Below, in pieces: positions 39,176 through 47,967 of a stretch of 64,000 nucleotides of DNA. The position numbers were made by a program, and so were the translations under genes. The notes beneath the pieces were generated by a model. That model worked only from the letters and a program-made list of their open reading frames with translations. It did not search any database and had not been told where the DNA came from. The stretch is from Methylobacterium soli (GTDB lineage: Bacteria > Pseudomonadota > Alphaproteobacteria > Rhizobiales > Beijerinckiaceae). How positions within the stretch are numbered: the stretch's first letter is position 1; each line of letters opens with the position of its first letter. The DNA lies in the NCBI RefSeq assembly GCF_008806385.1, contig NZ_VZZK01000002.1, positions 186,001 through 250,000 on the forward strand, in the 5' to 3' direction.

Positions 39176-40257
39176 CGGCGCCCGGGCGATCCCGCCGGAT
39201 CTACGTCGACCAGACCCACCTGCGCGGCCACGTCACGGGCATCGAGCGGGTCGCCAGAGACCTGTTCGCGCCGGAGCGCTTGCAGCCCCACGCCGTGCGC
39301 CTCCTGCGCAGCGCCAGCCTGCCCGGAATGATCGCCGCGCAGCAATTCGGCCTTCCGCTGCGCGGCCTCGCCGACCGCTCCGCCCTGTTCCTGCTGCCCG
39401 GCTTCCCGCCCGGGCCCCTCTGCGCCCTGCTCGGGGAGCGCTGCCTCCTCTACGTCCACGACACCTTCCTGATCACCCGGCCGCAGGATCTGAGCTGGAA
39501 GAGCCGGCTCTACATGGCCCCGAGCTTCCGCCTGGCGATGCGCTACGGCCGCCGGTTCCTGGTGAATTCCCGGACCACCGGGGAGGCCCTGCGCGCGGTC
39601 TGCGCGCCTGGCGCCCTGGTGGTGCTCCTGAGGCCGGCCGTCCCGGACGTGTTCGGGCTCGGCGCCTCGGCGGGGCCGGCCGCCTTCGCGCCGGGCCGGC
39701 CCCTGCGGCTCCTCGCCATCGGGACGATCGAGCCGCGCAAGGATTACCCGGCGGCGCTCGCGCTGGCGGGGGCCCTGAACGCCGCCGGCCTGCCGACGGA
39801 GCTGCACCTCGTCGGGCGGGTCGGCTGGGGCCGGCACGCCTTCCTGGACGCGCCGCCGCCCTTCCTGACCCTGCACGGCTACGTCAACGATGAGGGCCTG
39901 CGCCGCCTCGCCGAAGGCTGCCACGCCCTCATCTCGACCTCGAAGGCGGAGGGGCTGGGGCTTCCCCTGCTCGAGGTGCAGCATGGCGGCCTTCCGGTGA
40001 TCGCCCCGGAAGGGCCGGTCTTCCGCGAGGTGCTGGGCCGGTCCGGCCTCTTCATCCGCCCCGAAGCCCCGGCGGATTCCGCCGCGCGGGTGGGCGCCTG
40101 GATCCGCGGCGGCGATCTCGGGCGCGCGGCCGAGGCGGCGCGCGCCAACGTCGTGCGCTGGAACGCCCTGGCGGAGGCGGATGCGGAGCGCTTCCGGAGC
40201 TTCCTGAGCGAGGGGCCCGGCGCCTACGCGGCGGGCGGCACCGTTCCGCCGGGCTGA
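39172..40257 (+). CDS. Glycosyltransferase family 4
   Basis: A 361-residue GT4 enzyme. It opens with MTAPGRSRRIYVDQTHL and RGHVTGIERVARDLF, as in mannosyltransferases of surface glycan clusters. The donor-binding part has LLAIGTIEPRKDYPAALALAGAL, FLTLHGYVNDEGLRRLAEGCHALISTSKAEGLGLPLLE (EX7E) and GLPVIAPEGPVFREVLGRSG. It overlaps the preceding glycosyltransferase by 4 bp. Sugar specificity cannot be read from sequence. Confidence 0.85.
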   Translation: MTAPGRSRRIYVDQTHLRGHVTGIERVARDLFAPERLQPHAVRLLRSASLPGMIAAQQFGLPLRGLADRSALFLLPGFPPGPLCALLGERCLLYVHDTFLITRPQDLSWKSRLYMAPSFRLAMRYGRRFLVNSRTTGEALRAVCAPGALVVLLRPAVPDVFGLGASAGPAAFAPGRPLRLLAIGTIEPRKDYPAALALAGALNAAGLPTELHLVGRVGWGRHAFLDAPPPFLTLHGYVNDEGLRRLAEGCHALISTSKAEGLGLPLLEVQHGGLPVIAPEGPVFREVLGRSGLFIRPEAPADSAARVGAWIRGGDLGRAAEAARANVVRWNALAEADAERFRSFLSEGPGAYAAGGTVPPG

Positions 40258-40612
40258 GACAAACCGGCAGCGCGGAGGGTTACGCGCGGTTGGGAAACAC
40301 TTTTGCCCGCGGCACAAGACCACAGCCCCAGATTGAATGTAGCGCGACCATACAAATCGACCGACCCAATGTTAGTCTTAACGACCGACTAATGGGCACC
40401 TATGGGAATGTACACCGTTTTCCGGACCAATACGGAAGACACGCCTGTCGTAAAGTGGTCTAACTTTCCGGCATGACGGTTGCGATGCGTCGAACGACCG
40501 ATGCCGCCCCCTCGAACCCTGTGCCAGCCCGGCACGGAATCGCGACAGGGCGGAACGGGACGACGCAGCGGCCGGACCGTCCCGGCGGTGTCCAGGTCAG
40601 GGAACGAGCCAG
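40258..40612. other. Gene-free region upstream of the chain-length determinant gene
   Basis: 355 bp without a supported gene. It holds repeated CGACCGAC (40358-40365, 40382-40389), a repeated GAATGTA and a loose dyad (CCCA..TTAGTC with GACTAATGGG). This relatively AT-rich stretch is the probable promoter of the polysaccharide chain-length gene at 40613. Confidence 0.45.
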
Positions 40613-42094
40613 ATGTTCGATTTCACGACGCCCACGCGCGGCGAGCCTGTGGAGGTGGTGCTGCCGAAGGCAGTCCCGCCGGCCCAGCGCCCGAGCCCGC
40701 GCGTCATCCTCCGGCGTCTCTGGCGCGGCAGCAGCTTCATCCTGCTCGGCGGCCTGTTCATGGTGGCGGTGGCGGTGGCGGGTCTGGGCCTGCTGACGCC
40801 GACCTACACGTCCAGCATCCAGATCCTGATCGACCCGTCGGACCTGCGCCTCGTGGACAACGACGTGACGGCCCGCACACCCCAGGCCGATAGCGGCGTC
40901 TCCATCGTCGAGAGCCAGGTGCGCGTGGTCCAATCCGACAACGTGCTGCGCCGGGTGGTGGTGAGGCTCGGCCTCGACAAGGACGACGAGTTCGCCCGCC
41001 CGGACTCGGCCAATCCGGCCATCCTGGCGGTCAAGCGCGCCCTCGGGATGGTGCCGCCGCCCTCCAGTCGCGATCCGATCAACATCGCCCTCGACAACCT
41101 GCGCCAGAAGCTCGGCGTCCGCCGGGCCGAGCGCACCTTCGTGATCGACGTCTTCTTCCAGTCGCAGGATCCCGAGAAGGCGGCGCGCATCGCCAACGCC
41201 ATCGGCGAGGCGTATTTCGCGGAGGAGGCCGGTGCCCGCACCGAGGCCGCCAAGCGCGCCTTCGACAACCTGAATGCCCGCCTCGCCACCCTTCGCCAGG
41301 GCGTGGAGGAGGCCGAGAGCCGCGCCGTGAAGTACCGGGAGGACAACAAGCTCGTCTCCTCCAGCGGCCGCCTGCTCACTGACCAGCAGCTCGGCGACCT
41401 GAACCAGCAGCTCGTCACCGCCTCGATCAAGGCCGCGGAGGCCCGCGCCCGCCTCGATCAGGCCCGCAAGATGAAGAACGGCGACGCCGGGACCGCGCTG
41501 CCCGAGATGCTCCAATCCCTCGAGATGCAGGCCCTGCGCCAGCAATACGCCACCCTCTCGCGCAACACCGCTGAGCTCGCCACCCGCCTCGGCGAGCGCC
41601 ATCCCGCCATGGCCGAGCAATACGCCCAGCAGCGCGACCTCCAGCGCCTGATCCAGCGCGAGAAGGAGCGGATCATCGAGACCACGCAGAAGGATTACGA
41701 CCGCGCCGCCGCGAGCGAGGCGGCGATCCGCAACAATCTCGGGCGGGTCAAGACCGAGACCGCCACGAGCGACCGCGCCAATGTCGGCCTGCGCGAGCTG
41801 GAGCGCGTGGTGGAAGCGCGCCGCGGCGTCTACGAGGCCTTCCTGCGCCGGACCCGGGAGGCGAGCGAGCAGGAGCGGCTGAACACCACCAACGTGCGCA
41901 TCATCTCGCCCGCCACGCCCGCGCGGTTGCGCAACTGGCCGCCCTCGCCGAAGATCGTGCTGCCCATCGCCCTGTTCCTCGGGATGGCGCTCGGAGCCGC
42001 GATCGCCCTGATGCTCGGCGCCGACCGCGACCGTCGTCGCGCCGCCCGGGTGCCGGAGCGGGCGGCCCGCAGCTTTCGCGCCGCCGACGCCTGA
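40613..42094 (+). CDS. Polysaccharide chain-length determinant/GumC-like protein (Wzz domain)
   Basis: A 493-residue polysaccharide co-polymerase. An N-terminal membrane segment (SSFILLGGLFMVAVAVAGLGLL) is followed by TYTSSIQILIDPSDLRLVDND, a long periplasmic coiled coil (about residues 210-420), the conserved IISPATPARLRNWPPSPK and a final membrane segment. There is no C-terminal tyrosine kinase domain, so it is a GumC/ExoP-N type without BY-kinase. It points to Wzy-dependent exopolysaccharide export. The periplasmic coiled coil is unusually Arg/Gln-rich. Confidence 0.88.
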   Translation: MFDFTTPTRGEPVEVVLPKAVPPAQRPSPRVILRRLWRGSSFILLGGLFMVAVAVAGLGLLTPTYTSSIQILIDPSDLRLVDNDVTARTPQADSGVSIVESQVRVVQSDNVLRRVVVRLGLDKDDEFARPDSANPAILAVKRALGMVPPPSSRDPINIALDNLRQKLGVRRAERTFVIDVFFQSQDPEKAARIANAIGEAYFAEEAGARTEAAKRAFDNLNARLATLRQGVEEAESRAVKYREDNKLVSSSGRLLTDQQLGDLNQQLVTASIKAAEARARLDQARKMKNGDAGTALPEMLQSLEMQALRQQYATLSRNTAELATRLGERHPAMAEQYAQQRDLQRLIQREKERIIETTQKDYDRAAASEAAIRNNLGRVKTETATSDRANVGLRELERVVEARRGVYEAFLRRTREASEQERLNTTNVRIISPATPARLRNWPPSPKIVLPIALFLGMALGAAIALMLGADRDRRRAARVPERAARSFRAADA

Positions 42095-42100
42095 ACGACG

Positions 42101-42886
42101 TCAGGCGGCCGGGAGACCGTGATGGCGTGCCGCCTCCGACATGGTGAGGACGGGCACGCCGTGATCGGCCAGGACGGCGAGCGCTTCCGCGAGGAGGCGC
42201 GGCGAGGTGCCGATTCGGGTTGGATCGGGGGAGACGTCGTGGGTATAGAGGATCAGCCAGCCGCGGGTGGCCACGGTCCGGCGGACCAGGGCAAGGAGCC
42301 GTTCGCGCCGATAGCTCGCATCGAACAGCCCGACGGCACCGAGCAGCGCGGGATCGACCTGGCCGACATTGAGGCGCTCGTAGATGGAGCGGCAGGTGAC
42401 GAAACGGCTCGCGAGGTAGCGCTTCTGGGCAAGCCCGATATCACCGAACGGATAGCAGAAATGGCGGGGATCGACGTCGCAGATCTCGCCCAGGAGATCG
42501 CGGCTGCGGTCGCATTCGCGGGCGAGGTCCCGCAGGGCGAGGGATTGCACGTTCACGTGCCGGGCCGTGTGGCAACCGATCTCGTGACCGGCCTGCGCGA
42601 TGGCGCGGATCTCGGACCGGCCGGCGACGCGCCAGTAACGGTCCTGCAGCCCGCACCATTCCGCCGCAACGTAGAAGGTCCCCCGCAGGCCGTCGCGCTC
42701 CAGAAGCGGGGCGCCGACCGTGGCGGCCGAATCCGAGACGTCGTCGAAGGTGATGCTCGCCACCGGGCCCGGTCCGGTCAGGAGCACCTGACGCGCCGGA
42801 ACGCAGCGCGCCAGGAACCGCGACAGCAACCGGTCGAAGCCGGTGGACCAGCCCTGCTCGATGCTGGGCGCGGCACCATCGGTCAC
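42101..42886 (-). CDS. Polysaccharide deacetylase (NodB-like)
   Basis: A 261-residue carbohydrate esterase 4 family protein. The metal and catalytic motifs are TFDDVSDS (usually TFDDGP), HEIGCHTARHVNV (HxxxH-like) and, near the end, LILYTHDVSPDP. No clear signal peptide, so cytosolic or poorly exported. It lies convergent to the Wzz-like gene and divergent from the WecG/TagA gene, consistent with modification of the polysaccharide made by this locus. The altered DDV at the active site is worth noting. Confidence 0.8.
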   Translation of the reverse strand: MTDGAAPSIEQGWSTGFDRLLSRFLARCVPARQVLLTGPGPVASITFDDVSDSAATVGAPLLERDGLRGTFYVAAEWCGLQDRYWRVAGRSEIRAIAQAGHEIGCHTARHVNVQSLALRDLARECDRSRDLLGEICDVDPRHFCYPFGDIGLAQKRYLASRFVTCRSIYERLNVGQVDPALLGAVGLFDASYRRERLLALVRRTVATRGWLILYTHDVSPDPTRIGTSPRLLAEALAVLADHGVPVLTMSEAARHHGLPAA

Positions 42887-42960
42887 GCGACCACTCCCAT
42901 CCCGCCGGCCACGACCGTCATCGCTCCCAGTCCCGCACGGGTCTCCACGAAAGTCGCGGC

Positions 42961-43707
42961 ATGAGCGTCAGGCTGTTTGGACACGTCTTTTCCACCGGCA
43001 CGGCAGCCGAGGTGCTCGCTGAGGCGGAGGCCAAGCCCTGCACGCTGCCCCGCCTCGTGGTGACGGCGAATGTCGATCACATCATCGTTCTGTCCGAAAA
43101 CCCCGGTTTCAGGAAGGCCTATCAGGGGGCGGCGGCCCGAACCCTCGACGGGATGCCGCTGGTCTGGCTCGCGCGGCTCGGCGGGTGCTACGACGCCATC
43201 CGGGTGACGGGGCACGACCTCCTGGCCTGCGCCGTCGCGGCGCCGCAGGTTCCGGGCCGGCGCGTCTTCGTGCTCTGCGCCAGCACCCGGGTGGGCGACC
43301 GGATCCGCGCGCTGTTCGTGCGCGCGGGCCTCGCCCCCGAGGATGTCGCCGTCGCGGCGCCGCCCTTCGGCTTCGAGACGGATGCCGCCTACAGTTGCGC
43401 CCTCGCGGACGCCGTGCGCAGCCACGGCACCACCCTCCTGCTGATGGGCGTCGGCGCCCCGAAATCCGAGATCTGGGTCGACCGGCAGGGCGCGGCGCTC
43501 GGCGCCCCCGTGGTGCTCTCGGTCGGCGATGCGCTGACGGTGGCGGCGGGCCTCGCACCCCGGGCCCCGCGCCTCATGCAGCGTGCTGGCCTGGAATGGC
43601 TGTTCCGCTTCCTGCACGCGCCGCAGCGCCTGTTCCACCGCTACTTCGTGCGATCCTGGCGCTTCGTCTGGATCCTGGCCAACGCCCGCGACAGCGCCGC
43701 CCGCTAG
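42961..43707 (+). CDS. WecG/TagA/CpsF-family glycosyltransferase
   Basis: A 248-residue GT26 glycosyltransferase that adds N-acetylmannosamine-type sugars to lipid-linked glycans. Family motifs are LPRLVVTANVDHIIVLSENPGFRKAY, RTLDGMPLVWLARLGG and LLMGVGAPKSEIWVDRQGAAL, with the C-terminal RAGLEWLFRFLHAPQRLFHRYFV. The start is ATG 42961. It completes a small polysaccharide set with the deacetylase, Wzz-like protein and two glycosyltransferases. A flippase, polymerase and priming transferase are not in this window. Confidence 0.88.
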   Translation: MSVRLFGHVFSTGTAAEVLAEAEAKPCTLPRLVVTANVDHIIVLSENPGFRKAYQGAAARTLDGMPLVWLARLGGCYDAIRVTGHDLLACAVAAPQVPGRRVFVLCASTRVGDRIRALFVRAGLAPEDVAVAAPPFGFETDAAYSCALADAVRSHGTTLLLMGVGAPKSEIWVDRQGAALGAPVVLSVGDALTVAAGLAPRAPRLMQRAGLEWLFRFLHAPQRLFHRYFVRSWRFVWILANARDSAAR

Positions 43708-43899
43708 GCCGCGTCCTGGTCTCGGGGCGTGATCGCGATCGCGGTTCATGGCGCACGACCATGCGCGATGAATGTTGCCGAAACCCTTCGTGCAGCGCCC
43801 GCGTTGCCATGCTTGCCAACACAACGACAATCCTCAATTGAGACATCGCCACGAATGCTAGCGCTGATCTGGAGGATGTCGTCCGCGCAGATTGCGCGC

Positions 43900-44472
43900 T
43901 CAGGCCTCCGGGAACAGGCCGGGACGGCGCAGGCGCAGGGCCAGCACGAGGAGCAGCGTCTTCATGTCCGTGATCTCGCCCCGGTCGCTCATGGCCGCCA
44001 GCCGCGCCAACGGGACCTCGTGCACCGTGATGGCCTCGTGCTCGTCGGCGAGCCCGCCGCCCGGCCCTGACCGATCGGCCTCCGCGAAGGGCGCGAGGTA
44101 GAGATCCATCTGCTCGGTGGAGATGCCCGGCATGCTCCAGGCGCGCGCGACGCTCTCGAGGGCGCCGAGCTTGAGCCCGGTCTCCTCGTAGGCCTCGCGC
44201 CGGGCGCCCTCCTCCGGCTCGGATTCGTCGAGAAGGCCGGCCGGGGCCTCCAGCATCTCCGTGGTGCCGTCGGCGTAGAAGGCCGGGGCGCGAAACTGCG
44301 AGATCAGGATCGCGAGGCGACGGTCCGGGTCGTAGGGCAGCACCGCCACCGCGCGGCCGTGATCCTCGATCTCGCGCTTGAGGCGCGTGCCGTCCGGCAT
44401 CGTCACGTCCGCGACGAGGAAGCGACTCCAGCCGTCATGCACGATGCGGGTGCCGCGGATGATGGGTGCCAT
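43900..44472 (-). CDS. NUDIX hydrolase (ADP-ribose pyrophosphatase-like)
   Basis: A 190-residue NUDIX protein. The Nudix box (GX5EX7REUXEEXGU) is visible as GLLDESEPEEGARREAYEETG. Flanking regions (DHGRAVAVLPYDPDRRLAILISQFRAP and MPGISTEQMDLYLAPF) match the ADP-ribose/NDP-sugar pyrophosphatase group. ATG 44472 begins MAPIIRGTRI. It is transcribed on the minus strand, downstream of the small TusA gene. Confidence 0.85.
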   Translation of the reverse strand: MAPIIRGTRIVHDGWSRFLVADVTMPDGTRLKREIEDHGRAVAVLPYDPDRRLAILISQFRAPAFYADGTTEMLEAPAGLLDESEPEEGARREAYEETGLKLGALESVARAWSMPGISTEQMDLYLAPFAEADRSGPGGGLADEHEAITVHEVPLARLAAMSDRGEITDMKTLLLVLALRLRRPGLFPEA

Positions 44473-44606
44473 GGCCAGTCTCCCGCCGGCGGTGTCGCGA
44501 GGGCCGCGGCGCGTCCGGAGCCCGATCGCGCCGGGCTTTAGCGGCGAGATGGCGCATGAATGAGGCGGAAGACCGGTGGATTCGGCGCGGCGCCGGAAAC
44601 CCGCGA

Positions 44607-44837
44607 TCAGGCCGGCCCGCCGGCCCGCCGGATGGTGAAGCGGACAGCCTCGGCGCGGCGCTCCTGCGCCTCGACGCGGTCCCCCTCCTCGCGCACGAGG
44701 TTCGGGATGTCGATCGCCGACATCGGATCGGTGCAGGTCACGATCAGGCCGGCGCCCGGCGCGAGCGTTCGCAGCGCCTTGCGGGTGCGCAGGACCGGCA
44801 AGGGGCATTTCAAACCGCTGAGGTCGAGTTCGATCAT
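44607..44837 (-). CDS. TusA-family sulfurtransferase
   Basis: A 76-residue TusA/SirA-family protein. It has the signature Cys-Pro-x-Pro (KCPLPVLRTRKAL; active Cys11), and an alpha/beta sandwich GAGLIVTCTDPMSAIDIPNLV. It relays sulfur for tRNA thiolation or molybdopterin synthesis. The short length is normal for the family. Confidence 0.9.
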   Translation of the reverse strand: MIELDLSGLKCPLPVLRTRKALRTLAPGAGLIVTCTDPMSAIDIPNLVREEGDRVEAQERRAEAVRFTIRRAGGPA

Positions 44838-44945
44838 CCCCGCCGCCTCACCGGAATGTGAAAACCCCGCCGACGGCGCCTGCCGGCGACGGGGCTTGTA
44901 GACGATGCGGCCGGTGCCTGTCAGGCCCCGGCCGGTCCGGTCGGC

Positions 44946-45371
44946 TCAGTAGCCGTAGCCGTAGGCCGGGTAGCCGTACCCGTAGCCGCCGCCACCGTAG
45001 CCGTAGGCGGGATAGCTGTAGCCATAGGCCGGGTAGCCGTAGCCGCCGTAGCCCGCGCCGTAATAGCCGTCGTAGTAGCCGTAGCGCGGGGCGGAGCTCG
45101 CCGCGATTGCACCGCCGATGATGCCCAAAGCCGCACCCGCCGCCAGGGCGCCGCCGACATTGCGGCGATAGCCGTAGCCGCGATAGCCGCCACGGTAACC
45201 GCCGTAGCCGTAGCCGCCGCGCCAGCGGACCTGATCGACATGGGAGGCCGGGCCGCCGACCTGGGCCGCGTTCAGGGCCGGGAGGGGCGCCGCCTCGGCG
45301 GGGGTGAAGGAGGCAGCCGAGAGGCCGACGGCGGCGGTGCCCGCCAGGGCCAGGGACAGGATGCGCGACAT
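44946..45371 (-). CDS. Exported Gly/Tyr-rich repetitive protein A
   Basis: A 141-residue secreted protein. After a signal peptide (MSRILSLALAGTAAVGLSAA) comes EAAPLPALNAAQVGGP, a sequence shared with the neighbour at 45557-46147. The rest is Gly/Tyr repeats such as YGYGGYRGGYRGYGY, a small hydrophobic insert (GGALAAGAALGIIGGAIAAS) and PAYGYSYPAYGYGG. ATG 45371 is preceded by GGAG. Function unknown; adhesive, structural or envelope-associated roles are speculative. Confidence 0.7.
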   Translation of the reverse strand: MSRILSLALAGTAAVGLSAASFTPAEAAPLPALNAAQVGGPASHVDQVRWRGGYGYGGYRGGYRGYGYRRNVGGALAAGAALGIIGGAIAASSAPRYGYYDGYYGAGYGGYGYPAYGYSYPAYGYGGGGYGYGYPAYGYGY

Positions 45372-45556
45372 GGGCGTGATCTCCAGGATGGATGTCATCG
45401 TGCCCCTAGGAACGGCGCAACCGGCCTTCCGTTCCGCTTGCGTCGCGGACCGGCCACGTTGCGGGTGCGCTCACGCACCGATGCGCGGCGCCTGCTGCCG
45501 CCGATGCCGCAGGATCGGGGCGGGCCGGCTGCCACGCGGCCGGCCGCGATGAAGGC

Positions 45557-46147
45557 TCAATAGCCGCAGCCGCAACTCGGATAGGCGTAGCCGTAGGCCG
45601 GGGCCGCGTACCCGTAGCCGGAGGTGCCGTAGCCAGAGGTACCATAGCCGTAGCCCACGCCGGAATAGCCGCCATACCCGTAGCCGCCGTAACCGTAGCC
45701 GCCGTCGTAAACCGGTGCGGCCGAGGCCGCCGCGATGCCGCCGCCGATCAGGCCGAGCGCCGTGCCGGCGGCCGCGCCCGCGACGGCGCCGCCCCAGCCG
45801 CCCCGGTACCCGTAGCCGCCCCGTGCGGCGTAGCCCCCGTAGCCGCCCCGATATCCGAAGCCGCCCCGGCCGTAGCCGCCGTAGCCGCGGCCCGCATGGG
45901 CGCCGTAGCGGCCCTGCCCCGCGAAGGCGCGCCCGCCGTAACCGCGTCCGAACCCGCCGGCGCCATGGCCGTAGCCGCCGCGCGCGTAGCCGCGGCCGCC
46001 GTGCCAATCGACCTGTTCGAGTTGGACCTTCGGGCCGGCGACCTGCACCCCGTTGAGCGCGGGAAGCGGCGCGGCTTGCGCCGAGACGACGGACGAGGCG
46101 CAGAGGATGGCGGCGGCCGCCAGGGTGGTGCTCGCGAGACGCGACAT
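45557..46147 (-). CDS. Exported Gly/Tyr-rich repetitive protein B
   Basis: A 196-residue paralogue of the preceding gene. Signal peptide MSRLASTTLAAAAILCASSV, then AAPLPALNGVQVAGP, then Gly/Tyr/Arg repeats (GGYGHGAGGFGRGYGG, RGGYGYRGGWGG), a hydrophobic core (GTALGLIGGGIAAASA) and a tail ending YAYPSCGCGY with two cysteines. Both proteins share the same order of segments, so they arose by tandem duplication. Unknown function. Confidence 0.7.
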   Translation of the reverse strand: MSRLASTTLAAAAILCASSVVSAQAAPLPALNGVQVAGPKVQLEQVDWHGGRGYARGGYGHGAGGFGRGYGGRAFAGQGRYGAHAGRGYGGYGRGGFGYRGGYGGYAARGGYGYRGGWGGAVAGAAAGTALGLIGGGIAAASAAPVYDGGYGYGGYGYGGYSGVGYGYGTSGYGTSGYGYAAPAYGYAYPSCGCGY

Positions 46148-46302
46148 GAGAGGATGGCTCCGTGCGAAAGGCTCGAGGGATGCGTCAGCCAATCGCCAGG
46201 CCGCCGGATCGCGCCCCGCGCGGGGGCGGCCGATCCGACTCGCCGGGCCTCACGGCTTCCGGTGCCGGCACGCTCGCAGGATTCGCAACGCCCGTCGAAG
46301 GG

Positions 46303-47670
46303 TCAGAACACGCAGTCGGCGAAGGTCGGCTCGACCGAACGCTGCCACGCCCCCTCGTAATCGGCGAGCCGCTCCTCGGCCCGCGAGCGCCCGGCCGCGA
46401 CGATCGCCTCCAGGGGCTGCAGGTAGATCGTCTCGTCGCGGCCCGACGCGTCGCGCCGGCCACGCCGCTGCAGACCCGCCCGCGCCAGCGCAAGGGCCTC
46501 CGCCGCCACCGCGCCGATGCTGCGGCCGGCGACCGGCGTCGCGAGGCCGAGGCGCGGCACCGTGGCCCGCACCGCCTCGCGCTCGGCGGCGCTCCAGCCC
46601 TTCACGAGGTCGAGGGCCCCGTCGAGCGCAACCTCATCGTAGAGCAGGCCGGTCCAGAAGGCGGCCTGCGCGGCGATCATCTCGGGGCCGCCGACATCGG
46701 CGCCGCGCATCTCGAGGAAGCGCTTGAGGCGCACCTCCGGGAAGGCCGTCGAGGCGTGGTTGGCCCAATCCGAGACGGTCGCGTACTCGCCCGGGAGCTG
46801 CGCCAGCTTGCCGGCCATCAGGTCGCGGAAGGAGGCGCCCGAGACGTCGTGGTAGGTGTCGCCGCGCTTGACGAAGTACATCGGCATGTCGAGCAGCCAG
46901 TCGACATAGGTCTCGTAGCCGAAGCCGGACTCGAACGCCTCGGGCAGCATGCCGGTGCGGTCGGCGTCGGTGTCGCGCCAGATCTCGGAGCGGCGTGACA
47001 GGAAGCCGTTCGGGCGGCCGTCCGTGAAGGGAGAATTGGCAAAGAGCGCGGTGGCGACGGGCTGGAGGGCGAGCGACGCGCGCATCTTGCGCACCATGTC
47101 GGCCTCCGAGCAGAAATCGACGTTCACCTGAACGGTGGCGGTGCGCAGCATCATGTCGAGGCCGAGGCTGCCGACCTTCGGCATGTAGCCCGCCATGATC
47201 TTGTAGCGGCTCTTGGGCATCACGGGGGTTTCTTCCCGCGTCCATTTCGGGCTCATGCCGAGATCGAGGAAGCCGATGCCGAGGGGGTCGGCGGCGCGCG
47301 CCGTGGCGCTCAGGTGCTCGCCGAGTTCCCGCACCGTGGCATGAACATCCGGGAGCGGGGCCCCGGAGAGCTCGAACTGGCCGCCCGGCTCGATTGAGAT
47401 GGCGCCGCCCGCCTCGGCCGCGAGGCCGATGACGTTGCCGGCATCCAGGATCGGGGCCCAGCCCGTCTCGCGGGCAAGGCCTTCGAGGAGGGCGCGGATC
47501 CCGGTCTCGCCCGCATAGGGCACGGGGGCGTGGGTCTCGCGATAGAAGGGAATCTTCTCGTGCTCGGTGCCGATCGCGAAGCTCTCGCGCGGTTTCTCGC
47601 CGGCGGCGAACCAGGCGATCAGCTCGGCGCGCCTGGTCAGCGGGGTCGTGTCGGACGTATCGCGCGCCAT
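46303..47670 (-). CDS. gshA: Glutamate-cysteine ligase, plant/alphaproteobacterial type
   Basis: Makes gamma-glutamylcysteine, the first step of glutathione synthesis. 455 residues, of the group 3 type (related to plant GSH1). Visible family sequences are AIGTEHEKIPFYRETHAPVPY, AISIEPGGQFELSGAPL, MPKSRYKIMAGYMPKVG and GSLGLDMMLRTATVQVNVDF, in the normal order. Glutathione serves formaldehyde detoxification and redox balance in methylotrophs. It is followed downstream by the two Gly/Tyr-rich genes and preceded by a ~300-bp gap to rsmE. Confidence 0.93.
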   Translation of the reverse strand: MARDTSDTTPLTRRAELIAWFAAGEKPRESFAIGTEHEKIPFYRETHAPVPYAGETGIRALLEGLARETGWAPILDAGNVIGLAAEAGGAISIEPGGQFELSGAPLPDVHATVRELGEHLSATARAADPLGIGFLDLGMSPKWTREETPVMPKSRYKIMAGYMPKVGSLGLDMMLRTATVQVNVDFCSEADMVRKMRASLALQPVATALFANSPFTDGRPNGFLSRRSEIWRDTDADRTGMLPEAFESGFGYETYVDWLLDMPMYFVKRGDTYHDVSGASFRDLMAGKLAQLPGEYATVSDWANHASTAFPEVRLKRFLEMRGADVGGPEMIAAQAAFWTGLLYDEVALDGALDLVKGWSAAEREAVRATVPRLGLATPVAGRSIGAVAAEALALARAGLQRRGRRDASGRDETIYLQPLEAIVAAGRSRAEERLADYEGAWQRSVEPTFADCVF

Positions 47671-47967
47671 GCGCTGCCTCGTCTGCGGAATCGATGGGCG
47701 GAAGCCGAGGCGACATCGACCTCAGAAGCCTCGCCAAACCTCCGCCCACGCGGCCTCATCTGTAGATGCGGCCAGTGCACGGGTAGTTTCGCGAAAGATT
47801 CTCGGTACGGTTGAGCCCCTCTCAGCGGGATGTCGTGTCCTTAATCCACCCCGCAAGGCGCGACAACGCGGGCCGAGCGCGGACCTGTCGCGCGGAGCTC
47901 CACCGTGCACGGCGCAACCCCGGCCCGCGGCGCCCGATGTGCGCGGACGCACGCCGCTCCGCCCTCT
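47671..47967. other. Gene-free gap between rsmE and gshA
   Basis: 297 bp with no supported ORF. It is presumably the gshA promoter region. No convincing operator or hairpin was recognised. Confidence 0.4.

Noticed and set aside
44946..46147. CRISPR-like repeat in the Gly/Tyr region
   Set aside because: Repeats are coding, short and without constant-length unique spacers; no cas genes nearby.
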